From the NCBI GenBank assembly GCA_017302655.1, contig JAFLDE010000009.1, positions 1-64,000 of the forward strand: a stretch of DNA of 64,000 bases. The letters run 5' to 3'. The stretch is from Burkholderiales bacterium. GTDB lineage: Bacteria; Pseudomonadota; Gammaproteobacteria; Burkholderiales; Burkholderiaceae_C. The notes beneath the pieces are model-generated. The model did no database searches. It saw only the letters and a program-made list of their open reading frames with translations, and was not told the origin of the DNA. This document shows, in pieces, positions 32,137 through 41,835 of this stretch; within the stretch, counting starts at the first letter, position 1, and the number at the start of each line of letters is the position of its first letter. Made by a program: the position numbers and the translations under genes.

Positions 32137-33552
32137 ATGGCCAAGACCGTCGCCGACGTGATGAAGATGGTGAAAGAGAACGAGGTCAAGTTCGTTGACT
32201 TCCGTTTCACCGATACCCGTGGCAAGGAGCAGCACGTCAGCGTGCCCGTGTCGCACTTCGACGAAGACAAGTTCGTGAGCGGCCATGCCTTCGACGGCTC
32301 GTCGATCGCCGGCTGGAAGGGCATCGAGGCCAGCGACATGCTGCTGATGCCCGATCCGAACACCGCCAACATCGACCCCTTCTACGAAGAGTCGACACTG
32401 TTCCTGACCTGTGACGTGATCGAGCCGGGCGACGGCAAGGCCTACGAGCGCGACCCGCGCTCGCTGGCCAAGCGCGCCGAGGCCTACCTGAAGTCCAGCG
32501 GCCTGGGCGACACCGCCTTCTTCGGCCCAGAGCCTGAGTTCTTCATCTTCGACGGCGTGCGCTGGGCCACCGACATGTCCGGCTGCTTCGTGAAGATCGA
32601 TTCCGAAGAAGCCTCGTGGATGACCGGCGAGAAGATCGAAGGCGGCAACATGGGCCACCGCCCGACCGTCAAGGGCGGCTACTTCCCCGTGCCCCCGGTC
32701 GACAGCTTCCAGGACATGCGCAGCGAGATGTGCCTGATCCTCGAGAACCTGGGCATCCCCGTCGAAGTGCACCACCACGAAGTGGCTGGCGCCGGCCAGA
32801 ACGAGATCGGCACCCGCTTCAGCACCCTGGTGCAGCGCGCCGACTGGCTGCAGCTGCAGAAGTACGTGATCCACAACGTGGCCCACGCCTACGGCAAGAC
32901 CGCCACCTTCATGCCCAAGCCCATGGCCGGCGACAACGGCTCGGGCATGCATGTGCACCAGTCGGTGTGGAAGGACGGCAAGAACCTGTTCGCCGGCGAC
33001 GGCTACGGCGGCCTGTCGGACTTCGCGCTGTACTACATCGGCGGCATCATCAAGCACGCCCGCGCGCTGAACGCCATCACCAACCCCGGCACCAACAGCT
33101 ACAAGCGCCTGGTGCCGGGCTTCGAAGCCCCGGTCAAGCTGGCCTACTCGGCACGCAACCGCTCGGCCTCGATCCGTATTCCGTACGTGGCCAACCCGAA
33201 GGGCCGCCGCATCGAGGCGCGCTTCCCGGATCCTCTGTGCAACCCGTACCTGGGCTTCGCTGCCATGCTGATGGCCGGCCTGGACGGTGTGGAGAACAAG
33301 ATCCACCCGGGCGAGGCTGCCACCAAGGACCTGTACCACCTGCCGCCCGAGGAGGACGCGAAGATCCCGACCGTCTGCCACAGCCTCGACCAGGCCCTGG
33401 AGTACCTGGACAAGGACCGCTCGTTCCTGACCAAGGGCGGCGTGTTCACCGACGCCTACCTCGACGCCTACATCGACCTGAAGATGCAGGAAGTGACGCG
33501 CTTCCGCATGGCGCCGCACCCGGTCGAGTTCGACATGTACTACTCGCTGTAA
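32137..33552 (+). CDS. glnA: Glutamine synthetase type I
   Basis: 471 residues, the normal GSI length. Motifs in order: the latch opening [48 protein letters not shown] (metal site), [19 protein letters not shown], the ATP-site [21 protein letters not shown], the NRSASIRIP loop and [15 protein letters not shown]. Tyr400 in [11 protein letters not shown] is the adenylylation site (Tyr397 in E. coli), so it is a regulated GSI-beta enzyme. Makes glutamine from glutamate, ammonia and ATP. A sigma54 promoter with NtrC-like sites precedes it; a terminator and ntrBC follow. Confidence 0.99.
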   Translation: MAKTVADVMKMVKENEVKFVDFRFTDTRGKEQHVSVPVSHFDEDKFVSGHAFDGSSIAGWKGIEASDMLLMPDPNTANIDPFYEESTLFLTCDVIEPGDGKAYERDPRSLAKRAEAYLKSSGLGDTAFFGPEPEFFIFDGVRWATDMSGCFVKIDSEEASWMTGEKIEGGNMGHRPTVKGGYFPVPPVDSFQDMRSEMCLILENLGIPVEVHHHEVAGAGQNEIGTRFSTLVQRADWLQLQKYVIHNVAHAYGKTATFMPKPMAGDNGSGMHVHQSVWKDGKNLFAGDGYGGLSDFALYYIGGIIKHARALNAITNPGTNSYKRLVPGFEAPVKLAYSARNRSASIRIPYVANPKGRRIEARFPDPLCNPYLGFAAMLMAGLDGVENKIHPGEAATKDLYHLPPEEDAKIPTVCHSLDQALEYLDKDRSFLTKGGVFTDAYLDAYIDLKMQEVTRFRMAPHPVEFDMYYSL

Positions 33553-33649
33553 GGGCCTCCACCCGCCGCGCGATGGCGGCGGGTCGCCCCCCGAGGGGGT
33601 CTCGGGAGTTCGGGAACGGCCCTCACTCCCTCGGGCACGCAAAGATACA

Positions 33650-33677
33650 GGGCAGCGCAAGCTGCCCTTTCTTCTTT
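33650..33677 (+). terminator. Terminator between glnA and the ntrBC genes
   Basis: GGGCAGC-GCAA-GCTGCCC followed by TTTCTTCTTT. A second hairpin, CCCGCCGC (33562-33569) with GCGGCGGG (33576-33583), lies just after the glnA stop. Partial termination here would keep NtrB/NtrC levels far below glutamine synthetase, as in E. coli glnALG. Confidence 0.85.
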
Positions 33678-33705
33678 GCCGACGACTTTGCTGACAATGG
33701 CCGCC

Positions 33706-34194
33706 ATGAAGCCCATCACCCTGCTGTTGCTGCTCTCCCCGATGCTGGCCCAGGCCCAGGGCGTCGTGTACCGCTGCCCCGGTCCCCCGGTGCTCTACAC
33801 CGACGCACTCAGCGCCAAGGAGGCCGAGGCCAAGGGTTGCAAGAGCATCGAAGGGGCGCCGGTGTCGGTGCTGCAGGCGCCGCGGCGCGCGGCCCCGGCG
33901 GCCATGGGCGCACCTCAGGCGCAGCCTGCGACTCCAGCCTCCGGCAACCGGGTGGAGCCACAGTTGCAAAAGCAGCGCGACAACGAGCGGCGCCAGGTCC
34001 TGGAGACCGAGCTGCGGCAGGCCGAAGCCCGGCTCGCCGAGTTGCAGCGCGAGTACCAGGGTGGCAACCCCGAGCGACGCGGTGACGAACGCAACTACGC
34101 CAAGTACCAGGAGCGCGTGGCTGAGCTGAAGGCTGCCATCGGGCGCCAGGAAGCCGACGTGGCGGCCCTCAAACGCGAGCTGTCCAAACTTTGA
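33706..34194 (+). CDS. DUF4124-type secreted protein with coiled-coil tail
   Basis: About 162 residues from the ATG at 33706 (an ATG at 33697 is equally possible; neither has a clear ribosome site). Signal peptide MKPITLLLLLSPMLAQAQ; then the short DUF4124 domain GVVYRCPGPPVLYTDALSAKEAEAKGCKSIEG with two cysteines; a proline/alanine linker; and a long charged helix (RDNERRQVLETELRQAEARLAELQREY…AALKREL) likely to form a coiled coil. A gene of this type commonly lies between glnA and ntrB in related bacteria. Its stop overlaps the TTG start of ntrB. Role unknown. Confidence 0.75.
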   Translation: MKPITLLLLLSPMLAQAQGVVYRCPGPPVLYTDALSAKEAEAKGCKSIEGAPVSVLQAPRRAAPAAMGAPQAQPATPASGNRVEPQLQKQRDNERRQVLETELRQAEARLAELQREYQGGNPERRGDERNYAKYQERVAELKAAIGRQEADVAALKRELSKL

Positions 34195-35270
34195 GCGAGC
34201 GCTTTGCCGCCTTCGACCAGCTCACCACCCTGATCCTGGTCGTGCAGCCCGATGGCGCCGTGCTGCACGCCAACGCCGCCTTCGAGACGCAGATGCGTCT
34301 GTCACGGCGCACGGCCAAGCAGCACATGGCCTTCGACTGGTTTGCCGACCCAGCCCCACTGGCCGAAGCCCTGGCCTCGGTGCACCGGCGCAAGGTCGAT
34401 GTGAGCCGCTTCGAAGCCCGCCTCTTGCGCCCGCCGCACGAAGAGGCGCTGGAGGTCTGGGTCTCGGTGTCGCTGGGCGAGGGTGAGTACGAGCTGCTCG
34501 TCGAGATGATCGAAGCCACCGCACAGGCGCGCCAGGAGCGCGAGGAGCGCAGTGCCGACCAGCTGCGCTCCAGCAAGGACCTCATCCGCAACCTCGCCCA
34601 CGAGATCAAGAACCCGCTGGGCGGTCTGCGCGGCGCTGCGCAACTGCTGGCCCTGGAGCTCGGGCCCCAGTCCAACCTGCTGGAGTACACCGAGGTCATC
34701 GTCGGCGAGGCCGATCGCCTGCAGTCCCTGGTGGATCGCCTGCTCGCCCCGCACCGCCACGCGCCGCAGGTGAGCGACGTCAACATCCACGAGGTCTGCG
34801 AGCGTGTGCGCTCGTTGCTGCTCATCGAGCACCAGAACCAGCACCCCGGCCATGCCGGCGGCCTGCGCGTGCGGCGCGACTACGACATTTCCCTGCCCGA
34901 CTTCCGTGGCGACCGCGAGCAACTCATCCAGGCCGTGCTGAACCTCGCACAGAACGCCGCGCAGGCGCTGGCGCCGCAGATCGAACAGGGAGGCGCGGAG
35001 ATCGTGCTGCGCACGCGCGTGGCGCGCCAGGTCACCATCGGCAAGCAGCGCTGGCGCCTGGCATTGGAATTGCACGTAGAAGACAACGGCCCCGGTGTGC
35101 CTGCCGAGATCCGTGACCGCCTGTTCTTCCCGCTGGTCAGCGGGCGTGCAGGCGGCACGGGGCTCGGTCTGCACCTGGCGCAGACGATCGCGCAAGCCCA
35201 TCAGGGTGCGATTGCTTGCACCAGCGAACCGGGGCACACCGATTTCGTTCTCACGATTCCCCTGCCTTAA
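34191..35270 (+). CDS. ntrB: Nitrogen regulation sensor kinase NtrB (GlnL)
   Basis: 359 residues starting at TTG 34191, overlapping the previous stop (TTGA). An N-terminal PAS domain (about 5-110, LTTLILVVQPDGAVLHANAAFETQM) is followed by the HisKA motif RNLAHEIKNPLGGLRGAAQLL and HATPase boxes LIQAVLNLAQNAAQAL, EDNGPGVP and GGTGLGLHLAQTIAQAHQG. Cytoplasmic, without membrane helices, as expected. It phosphorylates NtrC under nitrogen limitation and, with PII, dephosphorylates it under excess. A weak start codon fits low expression. Confidence 0.95.
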   Translation: MSERFAAFDQLTTLILVVQPDGAVLHANAAFETQMRLSRRTAKQHMAFDWFADPAPLAEALASVHRRKVDVSRFEARLLRPPHEEALEVWVSVSLGEGEYELLVEMIEATAQARQEREERSADQLRSSKDLIRNLAHEIKNPLGGLRGAAQLLALELGPQSNLLEYTEVIVGEADRLQSLVDRLLAPHRHAPQVSDVNIHEVCERVRSLLLIEHQNQHPGHAGGLRVRRDYDISLPDFRGDREQLIQAVLNLAQNAAQALAPQIEQGGAEIVLRTRVARQVTIGKQRWRLALELHVEDNGPGVPAEIRDRLFFPLVSGRAGGTGLGLHLAQTIAQAHQGAIACTSEPGHTDFVLTIPLP

Positions 35271-35286
35271 GCACATCAGCGCCTCC

Positions 35287-36774
<1,488 letters not shown>

Positions 36775-36783
36775 GGCACCCTT

Positions 36784-37692
36784 TCAGGGCGCTTGTGCAC
36801 GCCGCGCCAGCAAGGCGACTCCGGCCAGCACCAACAAGGTGCCGGCGAGCACCACCGGGGTGAGCGGCTCGGCCAGGAAGATCGCCGCCAGCAGCAAGGT
36901 GCTCATCGGACCCAGCATGCCGACCTGCGCAGCCAGCGGTGCCCCCAGGCGGCGCACCCCCGCCATCACGCAAAGCACCGGCACGAAGGTGCAGGCCACG
37001 GCATTGAGCAGTGAGAGCCAGAGCACCGGTTCGGGCACAAGCGCCGTGGCCGATTCACGCAGCAGCAGGAATTGCCCGATGCAGAGCAGGCAGGCCACCG
37101 TGGTGGCCAGGCCGGTCAGGCGCAGGGTGCCCAGGCGCTGCACCACGCTGCTGCTGCGCGCCAGGTAGTAGGCGTAGCTGAGCGCGCTGCCGAGCACCAG
37201 CAGGCCGCCCCACAGCGTCTGGCTCTGTGCCTGACTGCCGTCCAGGTGCAACTCCTGCGCGAACACCAGCACGACGCCGGCATAGCTCAGCGCCAAGGCC
37301 ACCAGTTGCCGTGGTTGCACACGATGCTGGCGGCTCAGCCAGCTGAAGAGCAGCACCAGGGTGGGGTTCAGGTAGAGGATGAGCCGCTCCAGGCTGGCGC
37401 TCACGTATTGCAGGCCGGCGAAGTCCAGATAGCTGGCCAGGTAGTAGCCGGTGAAGCCGAGCACCAGCACGTCCAGCCAGTCGGCCCGCGTGAGCGGTGC
37501 CTGGCCGCGCCCGGCCCACAGCGCGAGCAAGAAGAACAGCGGCAGCGAGAGCAGCATGCGCCACATCAGCAGCGTGACCGCGTCGACCCCATGGCGGTAG
37601 GCCAGCTTCACGATGATGGCCTTGCCCGAAAAGCCGATGGCCCCCACCGCCGCCAGCAGCAGGCCTTTCCAGGGCAGGGTCGGATCGCGCAT
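36784..37692 (-). CDS. EamA/DMT-family transporter
   Basis: 302 residues from the ATG at 37692 (an ATG at 37716 adds eight residues). About ten hydrophobic helices are visible and the two EamA halves are seen in GFSGKAIIVKLAYRHGVDAVTLLMWRMLL…YVSASLERLILYLNPTLVLLFSWL and GLLVLGSALSYAYYLARSSSVVQRLG…LGPMSTLLLAAIFLAEPLTPVVLAGTLLVLAGV. Drug/metabolite-type exporters of this family move amino acids or other small metabolites; the substrate is unknown. Stop codon 9 bp from the convergent ntrC stop. Confidence 0.88.
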   Translation of the reverse strand: MRDPTLPWKGLLLAAVGAIGFSGKAIIVKLAYRHGVDAVTLLMWRMLLSLPLFFLLALWAGRGQAPLTRADWLDVLVLGFTGYYLASYLDFAGLQYVSASLERLILYLNPTLVLLFSWLSRQHRVQPRQLVALALSYAGVVLVFAQELHLDGSQAQSQTLWGGLLVLGSALSYAYYLARSSSVVQRLGTLRLTGLATTVACLLCIGQFLLLRESATALVPEPVLWLSLLNAVACTFVPVLCVMAGVRRLGAPLAAQVGMLGPMSTLLLAAIFLAEPLTPVVLAGTLLVLAGVALLARRAQAP

Positions 37693-37733
37693 GGGGGCAT
37701 TGGAACGCCCCAGCATCCGTCAGCGGCGTAGCG

Positions 37734-38099
37734 TCAATCTTCGTCCGGCCACTGCCGGAAGACGATGCACACCGTCGTGCGGTCGAGCAGCGCGAACTCC
37801 AGCGCGCCCCAGGGGCGGCGGGTCACGCGCGGCAGATTGGGGTGCAGCAGGTCGGGCCGGCGCGCGCTGATCTCGGCGTGCAGGGCCTCGATGTCGTCGG
37901 TCTCGATGGCGATCTCGGGCCGGTCCTTGGCCGCGTACTCCGGGCTGGCCACCACATAGGCGCGAATGCCCTCGCGCGCCACCACGGCCAGCGCCGCCTC
38001 CTGGTACTCGATCTCGCAACCGAGGCCGCCGACCCAGAGGTCGAAGCCCTCTTCGAGGGTGTCGTAGAACACCTTGGGCACGAGCTGCCGCATGACCAT
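37734..38099 (-). CDS. Glyoxalase/bleomycin-resistance (VOC) fold protein
   Basis: 121 residues from the ATG at 38099 (AAGGAA 7 nt upstream), sharing one base with the upstream gene's stop (TGATG). The sequence RQLVPKVFYDTLEEGFDLWVGGLGCEIEYQEAALAVVAREGIRAYVVASPEYAAKDRPEIAIETDDIEALHAEI…RPWGALEFALLDRTTVCIVFRQW has the beta-alpha-beta-beta-beta pattern of one VOC module repeated. Likely a small dimeric dioxygenase- or lyase-like or binding protein; no substrate can be named. Confidence 0.75.
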   Translation of the reverse strand: MVMRQLVPKVFYDTLEEGFDLWVGGLGCEIEYQEAALAVVAREGIRAYVVASPEYAAKDRPEIAIETDDIEALHAEISARRPDLLHPNLPRVTRRPWGALEFALLDRTTVCIVFRQWPDED

Positions 38100-38908
38100 C
38101 AGGCGTTCCTTTCCAGGCGCGCCCAGCGGCGGGCGATGAAGGGGGTGATCGACTCCGCCCACAGCCGGTAGCCCTGGGGCCCGGGGTGGAAGCCATCCTC
38201 GGCGATCAGGCCCCCGCCAACCTTCTCGGGCTTCGTCGGGGGCAGGCGGCGCAGCGCGCGGTCGCGCTGGTCGCCCAGATGCGCCTGCAACTCGCGGTTC
38301 AACAATTCGGCTTGGCCGCCGAGCACCCAGCGCAGCGGCACCGGCAGCAAGGGGAAGCGGTGCATGGGTGGCAGGCCGCAGTGCAGCCAGTAGCGCACGC
38401 CGGCCTGCTCGCGCGCCCAGTCGTGCAGCGCGTCAAGATTGCGGCAGGTGCGGCTGGGCGGGATCTGCCGCACCACGTCGTTCACGCCCAGCGCGGTGAC
38501 CAGGAGGTCGGCGCCGAGCACCGGGGTCTCGCGCAGCAGGGCCAGGGCTTCGAGCGAGGTCAGGCCGGTGCGCGCCACCAGCTGCCAGTGAACCGGCCGC
38601 CCCAGTTCCTCGGCTAGGCCATGAGCGAGCGGTTCGGCCAGCGCCTCGCGCTGATGCGCCACGCCCACGCCGGCGGCCGAGGAGTCGCCCACCACCAGCA
38701 GGCGCAGCGGCTGGTCGGTGCCCGACTGCTTGGGCAGTTTGGGCAGGGCTTGGCCGATGCGCGCACCTTCGGCCTCGGGCAGTTCGATCGCCTTGCGCCG
38801 CACGTGCAAGCCTTGCGCAAGCAACACCGGAAAGAGCGCCAGCTTGGCAGTGGTCAGGGCCGTGCCCAGGCGGGCATGCGTGCGTTGCGGAGGATGGGAG
38901 GCGGCCAT
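38099..38908 (-). CDS. SGNH/GDSL-family hydrolase
   Basis: 269 residues. Block I LLVVGDSSAAGVGVAHQ carries the nucleophile serine, block III reads LVTALGVNDVVRQ with the oxyanion asparagine, and the final block DGFHPGPQGYRLWAESI gives the Asp-x-x-His pair. The N-terminus has a moderately hydrophobic stretch (TAKLALFPVLLAQGL) that may be a membrane anchor. An esterase or lipase-like activity on acylated substrates is expected. Coupled to the downstream VOC gene by a TGATG junction. Confidence 0.88.
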   Translation of the reverse strand: MAASHPPQRTHARLGTALTTAKLALFPVLLAQGLHVRRKAIELPEAEGARIGQALPKLPKQSGTDQPLRLLVVGDSSAAGVGVAHQREALAEPLAHGLAEELGRPVHWQLVARTGLTSLEALALLRETPVLGADLLVTALGVNDVVRQIPPSRTCRNLDALHDWAREQAGVRYWLHCGLPPMHRFPLLPVPLRWVLGGQAELLNRELQAHLGDQRDRALRRLPPTKPEKVGGGLIAEDGFHPGPQGYRLWAESITPFIARRWARLERNA

Positions 38909-38919
38909 GGTGGAGTGCT

Positions 38920-39579
38920 TCAGGCGGCGTGCAGATCGGCGGCTTCGAGCACCTCCACGCCCTGGCCGTCACGTCGCGCGGCGGCGATGAGGGCGGCCGC
39001 CACGGTGTCGGCGGCGATCGGGCGCAGGCGGGCCGGCATCCATTGTGCGAAGGGTGAGAGACAGCGCTGGGCCAAGGCTTCGGCGGGCCGCGACGCCTGG
39101 CCCAAGGCTTCGCGAGCGCCGAGCAGCAGGGACGGGCGCGCGATCACCAGGTGCTCGAAGCCCAAGGCGCGCAGCGCGTCCTCGGCCTCGCCCTTGACGC
39201 GGGTGTAGAAAGTGCGCGAGCGGGCGTCGGCGCCGACCGAGGACACCACCATCAAGCGGCGCGCACCCGCCTCTCGTGCGGCGAGCGCCGTGGCCAGCAC
39301 GGCGTCGAAATCGATGGCACGGAAGGCCTCGCGCGAGCCGGCCTGGCGCAGCGTGGTGCCCAGCGCCAGGTAGGCCTCATCGCAGACAGGAAGCGGCGGC
39401 AGCGCGGCGAAGTCGACCTGCAGCGGGCGCAGCTTGTTGTTCATGGCCGGCCAGTCGGGCACCACACGGCGTGCAAGCGCGTGCACGGTGGCCACCTGCG
39501 GGTCGGCGAGCAGGCGCCGCAGCAGGGCGCGGCCGACCAAGCCGGTCCCGCCGGCCAGGAGGACACGAAGTTTGGGCAT
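38920..39579 (-). CDS. NAD(P)H-binding short-chain oxidoreductase (TIP30-like)
   Basis: 219 residues. N-terminal nucleotide motif LLAGGTGLVGRALLRRLL (GxxGxxG), then AYLALGTTLRQAGSREAFRAIDFD, VVSSVGADARSRTFYTRVKGEAEDALRAL (the YxxxK pair is seen in the FYTRVK region) and IARPSLLLG. This is the atypical SDR subgroup near HTATIP2/TIP30 and YbjT-like proteins. Physiological substrate unknown. Its start overlaps the enoyl-CoA hydratase stop (TGATG). Confidence 0.82.
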   Translation of the reverse strand: MPKLRVLLAGGTGLVGRALLRRLLADPQVATVHALARRVVPDWPAMNNKLRPLQVDFAALPPLPVCDEAYLALGTTLRQAGSREAFRAIDFDAVLATALAAREAGARRLMVVSSVGADARSRTFYTRVKGEAEDALRALGFEHLVIARPSLLLGAREALGQASRPAEALAQRCLSPFAQWMPARLRPIAADTVAAALIAAARRDGQGVEVLEAADLHAA

Positions 39580-40343
39580 CAGTCGAACTTGGAGAAATCC
39601 GGCGCGCGCTTCTGGAAGAAGGCCTGAAAGGCCTCGATGGCCTCGGGGCTGCGCAGCCGTTCGCTGAAGAGTTCGGACTCCTGGGCGATGACACGCAGCA
39701 ACTCAGCGCGCTTGGGTTCGTTCATCAGCCGCTTGGTGGCGCGCACGCTGCTCGGTGCCAGGCCGTTGAAGCGCTCGGCCATGCGGCGGGCGTGGTTCAG
39801 CACCTCGCTGGAAGGCAGCACCGCGTTGGCCAGGCCCACTTCGACCGCCTCCTCGGCGCTCATCGGGTCGCCCAGCAGGAGCTTGGCGGCGGCCTTGGCA
39901 TGGCCCATGAGGCGCGGCATGACGAGGCTGGAGCCGAATTCGGGCACCAGGCCCAGCGCGACGAAGGGCATGGCCAGGCGGGCGTCGTCGGCCACGTAGA
40001 CAAGGTCGCAGTGCGCGAGCATGGTGGTGCCGATGCCGATGGCCGCGCCGGTCACTGCGGCCACCACCGGCTTCTCGCAGGCCAGCAGGGCCTGCATGAA
40101 CTGGAAGACCGGTGCATCCGCGTCACGCGGCGGGCGGGCCATGAAGTCCTCGAGGTCGTTGCCCGAGGTGAACACGCCGGGCTGGCCGGTGATGAGCACG
40201 GCGCGCACCGCCTTGTCGGCGTTCACCGCGTGCAGCGCATCGGCCATGGCCTGGTACATCGCGGCGGTGAGGGCGTTCTTCTTCTCCGGTCGGGCGATTT
40301 CGATGGTGGCCACGCCGTTGAGCGTGGCAGTCTTGATGCTCAT
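39579..40343 (-). CDS. Enoyl-CoA hydratase/isomerase family protein
   Basis: 254 residues from the ATG at 40343. Crotonase motifs: IEIARPEKKNALTAAMYQAM, the first oxyanion loop VFTSGNDLEDF, and the second VVAAVTGAAIGIGTTMLAHCDLVY, followed by FVALGLVPEFGSSLVMPRLMG, where Glu and adjacent residues form the catalytic region. Length and form fit a monofunctional hydratase or isomerase of fatty-acid or amino-acid breakdown. In a tightly coupled group: ATGA overlap with the hydrolase upstream, TGATG with the oxidoreductase downstream. Confidence 0.9.
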   Translation of the reverse strand: MSIKTATLNGVATIEIARPEKKNALTAAMYQAMADALHAVNADKAVRAVLITGQPGVFTSGNDLEDFMARPPRDADAPVFQFMQALLACEKPVVAAVTGAAIGIGTTMLAHCDLVYVADDARLAMPFVALGLVPEFGSSLVMPRLMGHAKAAAKLLLGDPMSAEEAVEVGLANAVLPSSEVLNHARRMAERFNGLAPSSVRATKRLMNEPKRAELLRVIAQESELFSERLRSPEAIEAFQAFFQKRAPDFSKFD

Positions 40344-41194
40344 GTCAATTCCTTGAGTGCGGCCAGCAGGTGTGGCCACTGCGTATCGCGATGGCGGCTG
40401 CGAAAGATGCCAGTGTGACCGACGCGCTCGCCCGGGGCGGGGGGCAGTTCCGCGAAGCGACGCGGGTTGCCGTGCGCTTCGAAGAGCATGCGAAAGCCCG
40501 ACTCGGCGAGCATCTCGTCGTCGCTCATCTTCAGGCTGATGACCGGGAAGCGCGCGGCACGGTAAAGGGGGCGGCGATGTTCGGCGTCCAGCAGGTAGCC
40601 CGGCGTGAGGCACCAGCGCCGCCACTGGCGCATGGCGCCCAGGGGCACATCGCCCACGATGCCCAGCCGCTCGCCAGGGAAGTAGCCGAAGAGCCTCATG
40701 GCCACCGGGCCGATGCCGTACAGGAACAAGCGGCTGCGCGTGCGGAAGTCGGACCGCAGATCCCCCAGATAGCCGCTGCCCATGGACACACCCAGCAAGC
40801 CGCTGAGCCGCGCCGCCGAAGGCAGAGCCGCCGCCTGCTGCGCGCCCAGGGAATGGCCGAGCAGCAGCAATGGCACGCCGGGATGACGGTCGGCGAGCAG
40901 CTTGAGAGCGGCATCCTGGTCGAGGCGCCAGAGGTCGAGATCGGCTGCAAAGCCGCGCAACGGCCGCCCGAACCGGGAAGCCCCCATGCCGCGGTAGTCG
41001 AAGCTCAGCACCGCGGCCCCCTGCGCCGCCAGCCAGACGGCGAAGGCCTCGTAGTGCCGCGCCACCATGCCCATGGCCGGCGCGATGAGCACCGCCGCCC
41101 AGGGAGGGTCAGCCGGCCGGAAATGGCGCGCCACGATGGACACGCCGTCAGCCGAGGTCAGGACTTCTTCGGCGGGAAGCGCAGCAGCGTCCAA
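40340..41194 (-). CDS. Alpha/beta-hydrolase fold protein
   Basis: 284 residues. The nucleophile elbow is LLLGHSLGAQQ, the oxyanion region is VLIAPAMGMVARHYEAFAVWLAAQGAAVLSFDYRGMGAS, and a late histidine in GERVGHTGIFRSRH may complete the triad. No signal peptide. It resembles the esterase/acyltransferase-like family often next to acyl-CoA genes; the substrate is unknown. Its start overlaps the DUF1569 gene by 37 bp. Confidence 0.82.
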   Translation of the reverse strand: MDAAALPAEEVLTSADGVSIVARHFRPADPPWAAVLIAPAMGMVARHYEAFAVWLAAQGAAVLSFDYRGMGASRFGRPLRGFAADLDLWRLDQDAALKLLADRHPGVPLLLLGHSLGAQQAAALPSAARLSGLLGVSMGSGYLGDLRSDFRTRSRLFLYGIGPVAMRLFGYFPGERLGIVGDVPLGAMRQWRRWCLTPGYLLDAEHRRPLYRAARFPVISLKMSDDEMLAESGFRMLFEAHGNPRRFAELPPAPGERVGHTGIFRSRHRDTQWPHLLAALKELT

Positions 41195-41685
41195 TGGTTG
41201 GCCAGGTGCATCAGGTGGGCGCGGGTGTACTGCGCCTTGTCCAACTCGCCGTAGGCGAAATGGGGCTTGAGCGGCCCGTCCCAGGCCTCGAAAGCCGCCA
41301 GCGCGTCGAGCAGGCGCTGCACCGCCGTGGCCAGGGTCTGCTGCGCGTCAAGCGCCGGCGCGCCTGGGATGGGCTCGGTCAGCGAGTGGCTCATCTCGCC
41401 ACGCGCGTTGAACACCGCGAAGGCCAGCTTGCCGACGACCGCGCGGAAGGCCGCGCTCTTCATCTCGGGGAAACCGACCATCGAGTACTCGATGCTCTGC
41501 GCCAGATGTTGCAGCATCTGCGGCAGCGACCAGGCGCTGGAATGCTCGGGCGTGACGAAGCGAAGGTCGAGCACGCGCTGGCGTGCTTCCTTCAGCGTGG
41601 TGAACGATGCCATCTGGCCCTCGCAGCCGCTCAGTGTGGTGATGGACGCGGCGGCGCCCGTGAGTACGAAATGCCGCCGGTCCAT
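41158..41685 (-). CDS. DUF1569 exported protein
   Basis: 175 residues from the ATG at 41685. The N-terminus MDRRHFVLTGAAASITTLSGC combines a twin-arginine-like RR with a lipobox-like cysteine (residue 21), so export as a lipoprotein is possible. The rest is the DUF1569 (DinB-related) four-helix pattern: SSAWSLPQMLQHLAQSIEYSMVGFPEM and AQYTRAHLMHLANHWTLLRFPPKKS, with conserved histidines that may bind metal. Function unknown. Confidence 0.78.
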   Translation of the reverse strand: MDRRHFVLTGAAASITTLSGCEGQMASFTTLKEARQRVLDLRFVTPEHSSAWSLPQMLQHLAQSIEYSMVGFPEMKSAAFRAVVGKLAFAVFNARGEMSHSLTEPIPGAPALDAQQTLATAVQRLLDALAAFEAWDGPLKPHFAYGELDKAQYTRAHLMHLANHWTLLRFPPKKS

Positions 41686-41710
41686 GTCAGCAAGCCTTCT
41701 CACCGCTCAG

Positions 41711-41835
41711 TTTGAGTCGTGCGCATGGCGTCGCGAGCGGCCCGAGAGCCTGCCGAGCAGCGCAGCCGTACGCCCGTACGGCGAGCAGCGCAGGCTGGCC
41801 ATCGGGTCGCGCAGTCGCCAGGCGCATGACTCAAA
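41711..41835. repeat. 125-bp interrupted palindrome between the DUF1569 and thiolase genes
   Basis: TTTGAGTC (41711-41718) pairs with GACTCAAA (41828-41835). Further inward TGCGC/GCGCA, AGCCTGC/GCAGGCT and the centre CCGTACG/CGTACGG all pair around a 2-nt loop. CGAGCAGCGCAG also occurs as a direct repeat on both sides of the centre. The right arm includes the thiolase stop codon. The whole intergenic gap could fold into one long rod, as a terminator or an element remnant. Confidence 0.7.
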
